A stretch of 64,000 nt of DNA, from positions 4,712,001 through 4,776,000 of the forward strand of contig NZ_CP016438.1 of the NCBI RefSeq assembly GCF_001685355.1. The letters run 5' to 3'. This document shows, one piece after another, positions 1-9,004 of the stretch. The notes beneath the pieces were generated by a model. That model ran no database searches. It was not told the DNA's origin and saw only the letters and a list, made by a program, of their open reading frames with translations. The translations under genes were made by a program, and so were the position numbers. Numbering within the stretch: the first letter of the stretch is position 1; every line of letters begins with the position of its first letter. This stretch comes from Streptomyces lincolnensis (GTDB lineage Bacteria > Actinomycetota > Actinomycetes > Streptomycetales > Streptomycetaceae).

Positions 1-361
1 CGAGGTCCGGGCCCCTGACCCAGCCGTCGGTCCCGTACGGCACGAGCAGGCCGGCGAGCCCCTCGGCGGTGGGCGCCTTCCCGGTGTCCTCCGTGGGCTT
101 CGGGAACGTCCAGACGGGGTCGCCCGCGTCCCGGTCGGCCGCGTTCACGACGACGGCGGTGCCGGCGACCCCGGCGACGACGGCCCCGGCCAGCAGCACG
201 GACCCGGCCACGGCGGCGATACGACGACGGAGGGCGGGGTTCTTGGCGGGCGGGGCGGCGACGGGCGTCGCGGGCGCGACGAACTCGACCTGGCCGACCT
301 GGCCGACCTGGCCGGCGACGGGTTCCGGCGCCTCGCGCGGCTCGTTGGGGTGCTCGCTCAC
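1..361 (-). CDS. Membrane-anchored hypothetical protein (partial, 3' end outside window)
   Basis: The visible 120 residues start at a GTG (359-361) that overlaps the stop of the upstream gene by four bases (GTGA), so the pair is translationally coupled. A Pro/Ala/Val-rich cytoplasmic leader contains a GQV triplet repeat (9-base DNA repeat near 285-320). A hydrophobic segment at about residues 48-72 follows, then a polar extracytoplasmic part begins. The layout mirrors the upstream neighbour, so the two look like a related pair. Function is unknown; the C-terminus is cut by the window edge. Confidence 0.7.
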   Translation of the reverse strand, partial: MSEHPNEPREAPEPVAGQVGQVGQVEFVAPATPVAAPPAKNPALRRRIAAVAGSVLLAGAVVAGVAGTAVVVNAADRDAGDPVWTFPKPTEDTGKAPTAEGLAGLLVPYGTDGWVRGPDL

Positions 362-1128
362 AGCCGCTCCATCTGCCGCTTTGCCAGGTCCATGATCTTC
401 TTCTTGGTGATCGGCCTGCTGTCGTGGATCCAGATCTCCACGGCGATGTCGCCGCGCCAGGCGAACGCCTCCGCGGTGTACATCGGCACGTAGCCGGCCT
501 CGGTCTCGGGCTTGTTGTGGACGTACACCATGCCGTTGCCGGTGCCCGGGACGGTCCAGCTGTCGGTGTCGTCCTCGTCCCCGGCCCAGTACTGGTTGTT
601 CTCCGCGCGGTCGGCGGCCGCGACGGCCTCCTCCTGCCGGTACTGGATCAGCCGGATCTCCACGGTGGTGTCGCCGCCGGCCTTCCAGCCGATGACGGCC
701 GCCCGGCGGAACTCGTCGCCGATGAGCTCGCCGAAGATCTCGTCCGGCTTCTGGTAGCTGTCGGCGTACGCGGCCAGGTCCATCCAGCCGTCGTCCACGT
801 TCAGCCACGTGGCGTCCTTCGCACCGCCCGGCTTCTTCAGCAGCAGCCTGCGCAGGTCGCCGTCGGTCCTCGCCCGCCGGTCCTGGGCGGCGGACAGCGG
901 CTCGGGCCCCTCCCCCTTCGCCTCCCGCAGCGTCGGCTGGGACAGCGACGGCAGCTTCGTCGGCTCGCGGCCGGCCTGCACGACGTAGCCGGTGCAGGTA
1001 CCGGCGACGACGCCGAGCACGGCGGCCCCGGCGATCAACAGCGCCGTACGGCCGCGGCGGCGCGGCCGCGGCGCGACGGGTCTTTCCGGTTCGGGTACTG
1101 CTTCGGGTGCTTCCACGGGTACTTCCAC
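358..1128 (-). CDS. Membrane-anchored hypothetical protein, extracytoplasmic domain
   Basis: 256 residues. A short acidic/Pro-rich leader and a PRPRRRGR basic stretch precede one transmembrane helix (about residues 30-50). A soluble domain of about 200 residues follows, with many Trp, Asp and Glu, facing outside. The start chosen is GTG 1128, because AGGGGA lies about five bases upstream; the reading frame stays open to a GTG at 1218 that has no ribosome site. The gene is coupled by GTGA overlap to the similarly built downstream gene. I do not recognise a family. Confidence 0.75.
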   Translation of the reverse strand: MEVPVEAPEAVPEPERPVAPRPRRRGRTALLIAGAAVLGVVAGTCTGYVVQAGREPTKLPSLSQPTLREAKGEGPEPLSAAQDRRARTDGDLRRLLLKKPGGAKDATWLNVDDGWMDLAAYADSYQKPDEIFGELIGDEFRRAAVIGWKAGGDTTVEIRLIQYRQEEAVAAADRAENNQYWAGDEDDTDSWTVPGTGNGMVYVHNKPETEAGYVPMYTAEAFAWRGDIAVEIWIHDSRPITKKKIMDLAKRQMERL

Positions 1129-1259
1129 TGCGTCCCCTACGACATGAGGCGCGCGTTCCGTACGCGCGCTCACAGGAGACTCACGGCCGACACCCGCGGT
1201 TGTAGGGAAACCGATCACGAAACGGCGACGGCGGGCCGGCCCGCACTACGCTTCGCCGC

Positions 1260-1622
1260 ATGAAGAAGAGGCTCGTGATCAAGGTGACCGCGGGGGCCGA
1301 CGCCCCCGAGCGCTGCTCCCAGGCGTTCACGGTGGCGGCGGTGGCCGTGGCCAGTGGTGTCGAGGTCTCGCTGTGGCTGACCGGGGAGTCGGCGTGGTTC
1401 GCGCTGCCGGGCAGGGCGGCCGAGTTCGAACTCCCGCACGCCGCCGCGCTGCCGGACCTGCTCGACTCCCTCCTCGCGGGGGGCCGTGTGACCCTGTGCA
1501 CGCAGTGCGCGGCCCGCCGGGACATCACGGAGAAGGACGTCATCGACGGCGTCCGGATCGCCGGCGCACAGGTCTTCGTACAGGAGGCGCTGGGGGACGA
1601 GACACAGGCGCTCGTCTACTGA
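1260..1622 (+). CDS. DsrE/DsrF-like small protein
   Basis: 120 residues with the compact alpha/beta look of the DsrE fold (sulfur-relay and related proteins): KKRLVIKVTAG at the N-terminus, a central helix, and a CTQCAARR motif near residue 80 that could carry the reactive cysteine. No Shine-Dalgarno precedes the ATG, so it may be leaderless. It starts divergently from the upstream minus-strand pair. A rhodanese operon lies about 1.2 kb downstream, which fits a sulfur-transfer role, but that link is inference. Family assignment is by motif and size only. Confidence 0.75.
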   Translation: MKKRLVIKVTAGADAPERCSQAFTVAAVAVASGVEVSLWLTGESAWFALPGRAAEFELPHAAALPDLLDSLLAGGRVTLCTQCAARRDITEKDVIDGVRIAGAQVFVQEALGDETQALVY

Positions 1623-1761
1623 GTGCCGTCGGGCGTCACCCCCGCGGGTCCTGTCACAGCTGATCGACAATTCTCGGGGCGTCGGGCGCCGCAGGGTTAC
1701 TCTCACGCTCGACGGCCACCCGTCCGTCGAGAACACCGCCGCCCCTGGGGGGACCCACCGC

Positions 1762-2487
1762 ATGCGCGCCCTGCGAATACTTCTGATCGTCGCCGTGATC
1801 CTCGGCGGCCTCTTCGTCGTCGCCGACCGCGTGGCGGTCCACTTCGCGGAAGGGGAGGTCGCGGACCGGCTCAGGACCCAGGAGGGCCTGGCCTCGACGC
1901 CGGACGTGTCGATCGAGGGCTTCCCGTTCCTCACCCAGGTGGCCGGCGGCGAGCTGGACGACGTGCGGGTCGGCATGAAGGACTACGAGGCGGACACCGG
2001 CACCGGTGGGCAGAAGATCCGCATCGACGACCTGGAGGCGAACATGCGGGGCGTCGCGTTCTCCGGCGACTACAGCTCCGCCACCGCCACGACGGCCTCC
2101 GGCACGGCCTCCATCACCTACGCCGAGCTGCTGAAGACCGCCGCGTCCGAGGAGACCGAACTCCCGCTGGGCATCACCGCCAAGGTCGTCGGCCTCTCCG
2201 ACGGCGGCAACGGCAAGATCAAGGTCGACGTCAAGGTGAGCGCCCTGCAACAGCCGGTCTCCGTCCTGAGCACCGTCACCGTCGAGGGGGACACCGTCCG
2301 GGTGCACGCCGACTCGGTCCCCAGCTTCGGCGGGGTGCAGGCCGCCGAGAACGAGGTGCGCTCCATCACCGACTTCGAGCAGAAGATCGAGGGCCTGCCC
2401 GGCGGCATCAAGCTCGACAAGGTGCAGGCCGCGCAGAACGGTGTGGACATCACGGTGAAGGGTTCGAACGTCCAGCTGGCCGGGTAG
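1762..2487 (+). CDS. DUF2993 / LmeA-like phospholipid-binding protein
   Basis: 241 residues. An N-terminal hydrophobic anchor (residues 1-22) is followed by the hallmark start of DUF2993: an AE-x-EVADRL helix, then VSIEGFPFLTQVAGGELDDV. The mycobacterial member LmeA binds phospholipid in the periplasm and helps mature lipomannan; here the ligand is unknown. The remainder is beta-rich with repeated V/T strands, as expected for the tubular lipid-binding fold. A second, longer DUF2993 protein lies at 22353-23543. A strong hairpin terminator follows. Confidence 0.85.
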   Translation: MRALRILLIVAVILGGLFVVADRVAVHFAEGEVADRLRTQEGLASTPDVSIEGFPFLTQVAGGELDDVRVGMKDYEADTGTGGQKIRIDDLEANMRGVAFSGDYSSATATTASGTASITYAELLKTAASEETELPLGITAKVVGLSDGGNGKIKVDVKVSALQQPVSVLSTVTVEGDTVRVHADSVPSFGGVQAAENEVRSITDFEQKIEGLPGGIKLDKVQAAQNGVDITVKGSNVQLAG

Positions 2488-2563
2488 AACCGCCTTCGAT
2501 GGACGCCAGGTGTCCGAAAGGCGAGACGCCGGCGTCCGTTCCACGGCTGTGATGACGACCACG

Positions 2564-2600
2564 CCCGCCCGGGAACCGTGTCCGCACGGCCCGGGCGGGT
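2564..2600 (+). terminator. Hairpin terminator after DUF2993 gene
   Basis: Perfect 10-base arms CCCGCCCGGG (2564-2573) and CCCGGGCGGG (2590-2599) enclose an inner CCGTG/CACGG stem, then GTTCTT follows. It isolates the DUF2993 gene from the downstream sulfur operon. Confidence 0.8.
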
Positions 2601-2648
2601 TCTTCATCCCACATCCCGGACGATCGCATCTCAAAATGCGACACACCG

Positions 2649-2678
2649 GTGACATGGCCGCCTGTCCGTCCCTACGAT
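2649..2678 (+). promoter_or_regulatory. Predicted promoter of the leader peptide-cysA-sseC operon
   Basis: GTGACA (2649-2654), an 18-base spacer and TACGAT (2673-2678). Transcription should begin at about 2685, so the leader ATG at 2687 would be essentially leaderless. The promoter is inferred from sequence only. Confidence 0.5.
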
Positions 2679-2686
2679 CGAGCCTT

Positions 2687-2767
2687 ATGAAGCGACAGGC
2701 GGATCTCACGAAGCGGCGGGCAGTAGACCTGTGCCGCGTCGCCGCCATGCTCTGTCGCCCCTTCTGA
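2687..2767 (+). CDS. Cysteine-containing leader peptide (26 aa)
   Basis: The peptide has a basic start and the run VDLCRVAAMLCRPF before its stop. That DLCR...LCR pattern marks the short leader peptides seen in front of cysteine and sulfur genes in Streptomyces and mycobacteria; in mycobacteria, leaderless Cys-rich uORFs act as cysteine-responsive attenuators. The predicted promoter places the transcription start almost at the ATG. The 106 bases to cysA contain a small GTGCG/CGCAC stem and the cysA ribosome site. Attenuation by slow Cys translation is inference. Confidence 0.75.
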   Translation: MKRQADLTKRRAVDLCRVAAMLCRPF

Positions 2768-2873
2768 GCGGACGGCACCGGCCTCCGCATCCCCCGCCCT
2801 GTGCAAGGGCATTCGTGCGCCACGCGCACCCTTCTCGCACGCCCCGCCGCAACTGCCCCGGAGGAGAAAGAGC

Positions 2874-3713
2874 ATGAGCCGCAGCGACGTCCTGGTCGAC
2901 GCCGACTGGGTCGAGGCCAACCTCGACAGCCCGAACATCGCGATCGTGGAAGTGGACGAGGACACGTCCGCCTACGAGAAGAACCACATCCGCAACGCGA
3001 TCCGCATCGACTGGACCAAGGACCTCCAGGACCCGGTCCGCCGCGACTTCGTCGACCAGGAGGGCTTCGAGAAGCTCCTGTCCGCGAAGGGCATCGCCAA
3101 CGACACCCTGGTGATCCTCTACGGCGGCAACAACAACTGGTTCGCGTCCTACGCCTACTGGTACTTCAAGCTCTACGGCCACGAGAACGTCAAGCTCCTC
3201 GACGGCGGCCGCAAGAAGTGGGAGCTGGACGCCCGCGAGCTGGTCGAGGAGGTTCCGGAGCGTCCGGCGACCGACTACAAGGCCAAGCCGCAGAACACCG
3301 CGATCCGCGCCTTCCGCGACGACGTCGTGGCGGCCATCGGCTCGCAGAACCTGGTCGACGTGCGCTCGCCCGACGAGTTCTCCGGCAAGCTGCTCGCCCC
3401 GGCCCACCTGCCGCAGGAGCAGTCGCAGCGTCCGGGCCACGTCCCGTCCGCCCGCAACATCCCGTGGTCGAAGAACGCCAACGACGACGGCACCTTCAAG
3501 TCCGACGAGGAGCTCAAGGAGCTCTACGCCGAGGAGCAGGTCGACCTCGCGAAGGACACCATCGCCTACTGCCGCATCGGTGAGCGCTCCGCGCTGACCT
3601 GGTTCGTCCTGCACGAGCTGCTCGGTGTCGAGAACGTCAAGAACTACGACGGCTCCTGGACCGAGTACGGCTCCCTGGTCGGCGTTCCGATCGAGCTCGG
3701 CGCCAACAAGTAA
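2874..3713 (+). CDS. cysA: Thiosulfate/3-mercaptopyruvate sulfurtransferase (tandem rhodanese)
   Basis: 279 residues, the normal length of a two-domain rhodanese. The first domain is inactive and has the HIRNAIRIDW and GGNNNWFASYAYWYFK regions. The second ends in the active-site loop CRIGERSALTW, in which Cys is the persulfide carrier. Family enzymes move sulfane sulfur from thiosulfate or mercaptopyruvate to cyanide or thiols. GGAGGAG sits eight bases before the ATG. It lies between a Cys leader peptide and sseC, the same order as the mycobacterial cysA2-sseC pair. Confidence 0.93.
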   Translation: MSRSDVLVDADWVEANLDSPNIAIVEVDEDTSAYEKNHIRNAIRIDWTKDLQDPVRRDFVDQEGFEKLLSAKGIANDTLVILYGGNNNWFASYAYWYFKLYGHENVKLLDGGRKKWELDARELVEEVPERPATDYKAKPQNTAIRAFRDDVVAAIGSQNLVDVRSPDEFSGKLLAPAHLPQEQSQRPGHVPSARNIPWSKNANDDGTFKSDEELKELYAEEQVDLAKDTIAYCRIGERSALTWFVLHELLGVENVKNYDGSWTEYGSLVGVPIELGANK

Positions 3714-3786
3714 GTCCGGCAGCGAGCGACAAGTCCCGCAATCCCGACCGGCCTTCCTTCCGGTCAGACCCCTCTTGGAGAAAGAC

Positions 3787-4074
3787 ATGTGTGGAGCGAA
3801 GGCCGGCGGCCCCGACGCCTCGACGATCAAGCCCGGTGAGACCACGATCCAGGGTCAGGTGACCCGCGACGGCGAGCCGGTGGTGGGCTACGTCCGCCTG
3901 CTGGACTCGACCGGCGAGTTCACCGCGGAGGTCCCCACCTCCGCCACCGGACAGTTCCGCTTCTACGCGGCCGAGGGCACCTGGACCGTCCGCGCCCTCG
4001 TCCCCGGCGGCACCGCCGACCGTACCGTCGTCGCCCAGCAGGGCGGCCTCGCGGAGGTCGCGATCGCCGTCTGA
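3787..4074 (+). CDS. sseC: SseC-like DUF1416 protein
   Basis: 95 residues starting MCGAK, followed by a small beta-sandwich: TTIQGQVTRDGEPV, YVRLLDSTGEFTAEV, TGQFRFYAAEGTWTVRAL. This matches the SseC/DUF1416 family that is constantly paired with the CysA-type sulfurtransferase. The N-terminal Cys2 is conserved in the mycobacterial protein as I recall it and may accept sulfur, but the biochemical role is not established. The start ATG 3787 is preceded by GGAGAAAG. It shares a transcript with the rhodanese 73 bases upstream and ends before a hairpin. Confidence 0.88.
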   Translation: MCGAKAGGPDASTIKPGETTIQGQVTRDGEPVVGYVRLLDSTGEFTAEVPTSATGQFRFYAAEGTWTVRALVPGGTADRTVVAQQGGLAEVAIAV

Positions 4075-4095
4075 CGGGACGCCGAGCAAGGCCGA

Positions 4096-4133
4096 GGGCC
4101 GCACCCACGGGTTGGACACCGGGGGTGCGGCCC
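4096..4133 (+). terminator. Hairpin terminator after sseC
   Basis: GGGCCGCACCC (4096-4106) pairs perfectly with GGGTGCGGCCC (4123-4133), an 11-base GC stem, just after the sseC stop. Confidence 0.8.
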
Positions 4134-4162
4134 TTCGCCGTGTCCGGGCCTACCCTGAAGGT

Positions 4163-4426
4163 ATGTACGCACGGCGACGTCACGTGTACTTCGCCATGAT
4201 GGGCACCTGCATCGGGCTGTTCGTCCTGGCCTGGTCGGTCGTCCGCATCTGGTCGGTGCCGGTGGCCGTCGGCATGTGTGTGGTGGCGATGGTCATCCCG
4301 CCGGTCGCCGCCATGGTCGCCAACCGCCGCGGCCCCGACGACCGCTGGTGGGACGACCCGTCCGGCGACCCGAAGTCCGACGAGTGGTGGGACGAGCTGG
4401 ACGGCAGGAAACGGCGGCAGGAGTAG
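4163..4426 (+). CDS. DUF3099-type small membrane protein
   Basis: 87 residues: a basic start (YARRRHVYF), two adjacent transmembrane helices (about 9-28 and 32-52), and a short acidic Trp-rich cytoplasmic tail (DDRWWDDP, EWWDELDGRK). This fits the actinobacterial DUF3099 family, of unknown function. The ATG at 4163 is used rather than the upstream frame extension, because the helices begin directly after it. It converges on the next gene across a bidirectional terminator. Confidence 0.8.
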   Translation: MYARRRHVYFAMMGTCIGLFVLAWSVVRIWSVPVAVGMCVVAMVIPPVAAMVANRRGPDDRWWDDPSGDPKSDEWWDELDGRKRRQE

Positions 4427-4433
4427 GGCGCTC

Positions 4434-4480
4434 CCTCAAACGCCGGAGGGGCTGATCTTCAGCCTGTCCGGCGTTTGAGG
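4434..4480. terminator. Bidirectional hairpin terminator with Streptomyces repeat motif
   Basis: CCTCAAACGCCGGA (4434-4447) pairs over 14 bases with TCCGGCGTTTGAGG (4467-4480), with an inner GGCTGA/TCAGCC stem. It sits between convergent genes. The outer arm is a sequence that recurs between genes in many Streptomyces genomes (from memory). Confidence 0.85.
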
Positions 4481-4530
4481 ACGAGGCCCCTTCAGGGCCG
4501 AAGCGGGGGTCTGGGGGCGGCAGCCCCCAG

Positions 4531-4563
4531 GGATGGGACGGGTAGGGGCGGCGGGGGCGAGAA
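4531..4563 (+). repeat. Dispersed intergenic repeat, copy 1
   Basis: A 33-base G-rich stretch is identical to 43855-43887 in the same orientation. Each copy is preceded by a related short hairpin (GGGGG-CTG...CAG-CCCCC type). Both lie just downstream of the stop of a minus-strand membrane protein gene. Confidence 0.85.
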
Positions 4564-4573
4564 CCCGCTTGCC

Positions 4574-5791
4574 TCAGCTCAGCGCCCGTCCCAGCACGTA
4601 CACCGCCGGTGCCGAGGCGGCCAGCGGCAGGGCGACGCCCGCCGTGAAGTGGACGAAGCGCGACGGGTAGTCGTAGCCGGCGACCCGGTGGCCGATCAGC
4701 GCGCAGACCGCCGCGCCCGCGCCCAGCAGGGCGCCCTTCGCGCCGAGGTCCGTCATGCCGCCGACCGCGACACCGGCACCGGCCGCGGCGAGCAGGGCGA
4801 CGGCCACGGAGGCCGGGGTCGGCAGCGGCAGGGCGCGGGCCAGGACTGCGACCGCGACGGCGGCCGCGCCGACGGTGACCGCGTCCGGGTCGGCGGCGAG
4901 GTGACCGGTGGCGACGATGGCCAGGGCAGCCGAGGCGACCGTCGCCATCAGGCCGTACATCCGCTCGTCCGGTTCGGCGTGCGAGCGCAGCTGGAGGACG
5001 AGGGAGAGCAGCACCCACACGCCGAGGGTGCCGAGGATCGCGGCGGGCGCGTTCTCACGGCCGGCCGTGAGGAGCGTGGCGTCCGCCGCCAGCGCCCCCA
5101 GGAACGCCAGCGCGATGCCCTGCCGGGCCGGCCACATGCCGTTCAGCCGGAACCAGCCCGCGGCCGTCACGGCCTGGAGGACGACGAGCGGCACGAGGAG
5201 GGCGTACGACCCGACAGCCGCCGCACCGGACAGGAGCAGGCCGAGAAGCGCGGTGAGCGCGGCGGGCTGCATGCCGGGTTCGATGATCGGGGACCGGCCC
5301 TCCAGCCGGGCCCGCTGCGCATCGGTGATCCGGGCGTTGCCGGCGACGGTGGCGGGGCCGTAGGAGGCGGCGGCCCCGTCGGACGGGGGCGGCCCGGCGG
5401 GCGGCGGCGTGTGGGCCGCCTGCGGCTGCTGGGGCTGCTGGTGTGGCGGCTGCTGGTGCGGTGGCTGCGGCTGCGGCTGCCCGTAGGGCGGGTCGTACGG
5501 CGACGGGTACGCGGCCTGTGCCGGCGCCTGCTGCGGCAGGTACGCCGTCTCGGCCGCGGAGACCTGCTGCGACACCTGCTGGTGGACCTGGGTCTCCCAG
5601 GTCTGCCCCTGCCACTGCTGCGTGTGCTGCTGGGCGGCCTGCGGGTCCTCGTACCCCTGGTGCCCCTGTTGCCCCTGGTACCCCTCGTACCCCGGCCAGG
5701 CCTGCTGCGGCTGTGACTGCTGCTGGTACGGGTCGTACCCCTGAGGCTGCTGGTCCTGCGGGTACTGCCCCTGATACGGCTGGTCGGTCAT
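4574..5791 (-). CDS. Polytopic membrane protein with Gln/Tyr/Pro-rich N-terminal tail
   Basis: About 405 residues. The first ~130 are low complexity (YQGQYPQDQQPQGYDPYQQQ type repeats, then PPHQQPPHQQPQQP), a disordered cytoplasmic tail. A short soluble stretch (ARITDAQRARLEGRSP) and about eight hydrophobic helices follow to the end. ATG 5791 is chosen because AGGAGG lies six bases upstream; a GTG at 5797 overlaps the preceding stop but abuts that site. The gene is coupled to the MoaD-like gene. Function is unknown. Confidence 0.8.
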   Translation of the reverse strand: MTDQPYQGQYPQDQQPQGYDPYQQQSQPQQAWPGYEGYQGQQGHQGYEDPQAAQQHTQQWQGQTWETQVHQQVSQQVSAAETAYLPQQAPAQAAYPSPYDPPYGQPQPQPPHQQPPHQQPQQPQAAHTPPPAGPPPSDGAAASYGPATVAGNARITDAQRARLEGRSPIIEPGMQPAALTALLGLLLSGAAAVGSYALLVPLVVLQAVTAAGWFRLNGMWPARQGIALAFLGALAADATLLTAGRENAPAAILGTLGVWVLLSLVLQLRSHAEPDERMYGLMATVASAALAIVATGHLAADPDAVTVGAAAVAVAVLARALPLPTPASVAVALLAAAGAGVAVGGMTDLGAKGALLGAGAAVCALIGHRVAGYDYPSRFVHFTAGVALPLAASAPAVYVLGRALS

Positions 5792-5793
5792 CG

Positions 5794-6048
5794 TCACCCT
5801 CCTGCGAACGGCGGGAGCACCTCGACCGTGCCGCCGTCGGCCAGCCGTACCGTCTCATGTCCGCGGGTGCCCACGGGGTCACCGTCGATGAGGAAGGAGC
5901 ATCGCCGCAGGACGCGCGTGAGTTCACCGGGGTGTCGCTCACGCACCGCGTCCAGCGCCTCGGCGAGCGTGGCCGCGTCGAACGGCTCCTCGGCGACGCC
6001 GGCCGCGGCCTTCGCGGCGGCCCAGTAGCGCACCGTGACCTTTGGCAT
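5794..6048 (-). CDS. MoaD/ThiS-type ubiquitin-like sulfur carrier
   Basis: 84 residues with the beta-grasp order VTVRYWAAAKAAAG...L-DAVRERHP...SFLIDGDPV...VEVLPPFAGG and the terminal Gly-Gly needed for adenylation and thiocarboxylate formation. That ending is intact. Family members deliver sulfur to molybdopterin, thiazole or other acceptors. No E1-like enzyme or molybdopterin gene is nearby, so the acceptor cannot be named. It overlaps or abuts the downstream membrane-protein gene. Confidence 0.87.
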   Translation of the reverse strand: MPKVTVRYWAAAKAAAGVAEEPFDAATLAEALDAVRERHPGELTRVLRRCSFLIDGDPVGTRGHETVRLADGGTVEVLPPFAGG

Positions 6049-6084
6049 GCGGTTCCTCTTCGATCGGCTGTGTACCCCGTCAGG

Positions 6085-6987
6085 CTAGCCGCCCTGTGCC
6101 AGGGCCCAGAACCCGATCCGGGCCAGCAGCTCGTCCGTGGCCGCGTGCTCCGCGTGGCCCATGCCCGGCTCCAGCCAGAGTTCGCCGTGGTCACCGGCGG
6201 CGGTGGCGAGCATGCGGGGATGGTCGAGGGGGAAGTAGCCGTCCCGGTCGCCGTGCACGACCAGGAGAGGGGTCGGGGCGATCCGCGGGACCGCCTCCAC
6301 CGGGGAGAGCGGCACCGGGTCCCACTCACGGTGGTGGATACGGGTACGGAAGCCGTAGCGGCCCACCAGACGGCCCTCGGGGCGGGTTACCAGCCAGTGG
6401 AGGCGGCGCATAGGGGGTGTGCCGCGGTAGTACCAGCGAGCGGGAGCGCTCACGGAAACCACCGCGTCGGTATGCGCTCCGGTGCGCCCCGCGCGCCCCG
6501 AGCCGTCGGGCCCACCCGATCCGTCGGGCCCGCCCTCCGGCCGGTACAGGGCCGCGTGCCGCAGGGCCACCGAGCCGCCCATGGAGAAGCCGATAGTCGC
6601 CACGCCCTCGTGGCCGAAGGAGCGCGCCCACCGCACCGCGGCGGCCAGATCCAGCACCTCGCGGTCACCGACCGTCGAGCGCCCGCCGGAGGCTCCGTGG
6701 CCGCGGAAGGAGAACGTGACGACGGCGCCGTACTGCGTGAACGCCTTGACCACCCGGCGAACATGAGGACGATCCACATCGCCCGTGAAACCGTGCGCGA
6801 TCACGAACACCAGGTCACGTGCAGGTGGCGCGGAAGCGTCGTATACAACGGCCGGCGGATCGTATACGGAATCGATCGTCACACCGTCGACCGTGTGCAG
6901 AAACGTCCGGATAGGTGCGTGTCTGCTCGTCTCAGAGTGTGGACGTGCGGTGGAACGCACCACACGACCTGCCGGATCCATGCCCAT
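6085..6987 (-). CDS. Alpha/beta hydrolase
   Basis: 300 residues from ATG 6987, with GAGGAG ten bases upstream; an in-frame TTG further up is unlikely. The core has IAHGFTGD (oxyanion region), RGHGASGG, the nucleophile elbow GFSMGG, a late [11 protein letters not shown] (acid) and the catalytic His near GMGHAEHA. A Gly/Asp/Ser-rich insert ([11 protein letters not shown]) follows the elbow. The substrate is unknown; it could be an esterase or lipase. It is divergent from glnR, sharing a 119-base intergenic region. Confidence 0.85.
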   Translation of the reverse strand: MGMDPAGRVVRSTARPHSETSRHAPIRTFLHTVDGVTIDSVYDPPAVVYDASAPPARDLVFVIAHGFTGDVDRPHVRRVVKAFTQYGAVVTFSFRGHGASGGRSTVGDREVLDLAAAVRWARSFGHEGVATIGFSMGGSVALRHAALYRPEGGPDGSGGPDGSGRAGRTGAHTDAVVSVSAPARWYYRGTPPMRRLHWLVTRPEGRLVGRYGFRTRIHHREWDPVPLSPVEAVPRIAPTPLLVVHGDRDGYFPLDHPRMLATAAGDHGELWLEPGMGHAEHAATDELLARIGFWALAQGG

Positions 6988-7106
6988 GTGGGCTATTCTC
7001 CTCAACAGAGGACTCGGGCAATGCAGCCCCCGGGTCCTTTTGTGCTTTCGGATACCCCTGTATACGAAAGCCGCGACCTCGCCGGGACCGAGGAGGAACC
7101 AGTCGT

Positions 7107-7886
7107 ATGAGTTCTCTGCTACTCCTGACCAATGCCCTCCAGCCGTCGACGGAGGTGCTGCCCGCCCTCGGGCTGCTGCTCCACAACGTGCGCGTGGCTC
7201 CGGCGGAAGGCCCCGCCCTCGTAGACACCCCTGGTGCCGACGTCATCCTCATCGACGGACGCCGTGACCTTCCGCAGGTGCGCAGCCTGTGCCAGCTGCT
7301 GCGCTCCACCGGTCCGGGCTGTCCGCTCATCCTGGTGGTCACCGAGGGCGGCCTCGCCGCCGTCACCGCCGACTGGGGCATCGACGACGTCCTGCTCGAC
7401 ACCGCGGGTCCCGCGGAGGTCGAGGCCCGCCTGCGTCTCGCGATGGGCCGACAGCAGATCGTCAACGACGACTCCCCGATGGAGATCCGCAACGGCGACC
7501 TCTCCGTCGACGAGGCCACCTACAGCGCGAAGCTCAAGGGCCGGGTCCTCGACCTGACCTTCAAGGAGTTCGAGCTCCTCAAGTACCTCGCCCAGCACCC
7601 GGGCCGCGTCTTCACCCGCGCCCAGCTGCTCCAGGAGGTCTGGGGCTACGACTACTTCGGCGGCACCCGTACGGTCGACGTCCACGTACGTCGGCTGCGC
7701 GCCAAGCTCGGACCCGAGCACGAGTCGCTGATCGGGACCGTCCGGAACGTCGGTTATCGATTCGTTACGCCCGAGAAGGGCGACCGTGTCAGCGACGAGG
7801 CGAAGGCCGCGGCAGCGCGGCCAAAGCCGGAGGATGCGGACGAGACGGCCGCTCTGGACGAGACCGAGATCCCGGCCGAGGCATAG
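7107..7886 (+). CDS. glnR: Global nitrogen response regulator GlnR
   Basis: 259 residues. The receiver-like N-terminal domain (about 1-115) is atypical, as known for GlnR. The C-terminal OmpR-type winged helix (about 125-220) includes [36 protein letters not shown] and [12 protein letters not shown]. An acidic Ala/Glu-rich tail follows. GlnR is an orphan regulator of glnA, amtB and other nitrogen genes, working without a cognate kinase. ATG 7107 has a perfect AGGAGG ten bases before it. No kinase gene is adjacent, consistent with orphan status. Confidence 0.95.
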   Translation: MSSLLLLTNALQPSTEVLPALGLLLHNVRVAPAEGPALVDTPGADVILIDGRRDLPQVRSLCQLLRSTGPGCPLILVVTEGGLAAVTADWGIDDVLLDTAGPAEVEARLRLAMGRQQIVNDDSPMEIRNGDLSVDEATYSAKLKGRVLDLTFKEFELLKYLAQHPGRVFTRAQLLQEVWGYDYFGGTRTVDVHVRRLRAKLGPEHESLIGTVRNVGYRFVTPEKGDRVSDEAKAAAARPKPEDADETAALDETEIPAEA

Positions 7887-7981
7887 CGAGGGCCGGTGGC
7901 GGGCACCGGTTCCGCACAGAGGGCGCAGGGAGCCCGCTTGACGCCCTGCCCAGGACTGGTCCATCCGCGTAGACTCCGGCC

Positions 7982-9004
7982 GTGGCCAAGGTAACCAGGG
8001 ATGATGTGGCGCGACTGGCGGGGACGTCCACCGCCGTCGTCAGTTATGTCATCAACAACGGACCCCGGCCGGTTGCCCCGGCCACGCGCGAGCGTGTCCT
8101 CGCCGCGATCAAGGAACTGGGCTACCGGCCCGACCGGGTCGCCCAGGCGATGGCGTCCCGCCGCACGGATCTCATAGGCCTGATCCTGCCCGACGCCCGC
8201 CAGCCCTACTTCGGGGAGATGGCGCACGCGGTCGAGCAGGCCGCGTCCGAGCGCGGAAAGATGGTCCTGGTCGGCAACACCGACTACGTCGCCGAGCGCG
8301 AGGTCCACTACCTGCGGGCGTTCCTCGGGATGCGGGTCTCCGGCCTGATCCTGGTCTCGCACGCGCTGAACGACCTGGCCGCCGCCGAGATCGAGGCGTG
8401 GGACGCGCGGGTCGTCCTGCTGCACGAACGCCCCGAGGCCATCGACGACGTCGCCGTCGTCACCGACGACGTCGGCGGCGCCCAGCTCGCCGTACAGCAC
8501 CTGCTGGAGCACGGCTACGAGTACGTCGCCTGTGTGGGCGGCACCGCCGAGACCCCCTCCGTCGGCGACCCCGTCTCCGACCACGTCGAGGGCTGGCGGC
8601 GCGCGATGCACGAGGCGGGGGTGTCCACGCAGGGCCGGCTCTTCGAGGCGCCCTACAACCGGTACGACGCGTATCGCATAGCCCTGGAGATCCTCTCCGG
8701 GCCCCAGCGGCCGCCCGCGATCTTCTGCTCCACCGACGACCAGGCCATCGGCGTGCTGCGTGCGGCGCGGGAGCTGCGGCTGGATGTGCCGGGTCAGCTG
8801 GCCGTGGCCGGCTTCGACGACATCAAGGAAGCGGCGCTGGCGGATCCGCCGCTGACGACGATCGCCTCGGACCGGTCGGGGATGGCCCGGGCCGCGGTGG
8901 ATCTCGTGCTGGACGACGGGCTGCGGGTGACGGGGTCCCGGCGGGAGCGGTTGAAGCAGTTCCCGTCCCGGCTGGTGGTGCGCAGGTCCTGCGGCTGCTC
9001 GTGA
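7982..9004 (+). CDS. LacI-family transcriptional regulator
   Basis: 340 residues. The N-terminal helix-turn-helix ([20 protein letters not shown]) and the hinge ([20 protein letters not shown]) fit LacI. A periplasmic-binding-like effector domain follows ([43 protein letters not shown]). The protein starts at GTG 7982 and ends in RRSCGCS. No sugar transport or catabolic operon is adjacent, so the regulon and ligand cannot be read from context. Confidence 0.9.
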   Translation: MAKVTRDDVARLAGTSTAVVSYVINNGPRPVAPATRERVLAAIKELGYRPDRVAQAMASRRTDLIGLILPDARQPYFGEMAHAVEQAASERGKMVLVGNTDYVAEREVHYLRAFLGMRVSGLILVSHALNDLAAAEIEAWDARVVLLHERPEAIDDVAVVTDDVGGAQLAVQHLLEHGYEYVACVGGTAETPSVGDPVSDHVEGWRRAMHEAGVSTQGRLFEAPYNRYDAYRIALEILSGPQRPPAIFCSTDDQAIGVLRAARELRLDVPGQLAVAGFDDIKEAALADPPLTTIASDRSGMARAAVDLVLDDGLRVTGSRRERLKQFPSRLVVRRSCGCS

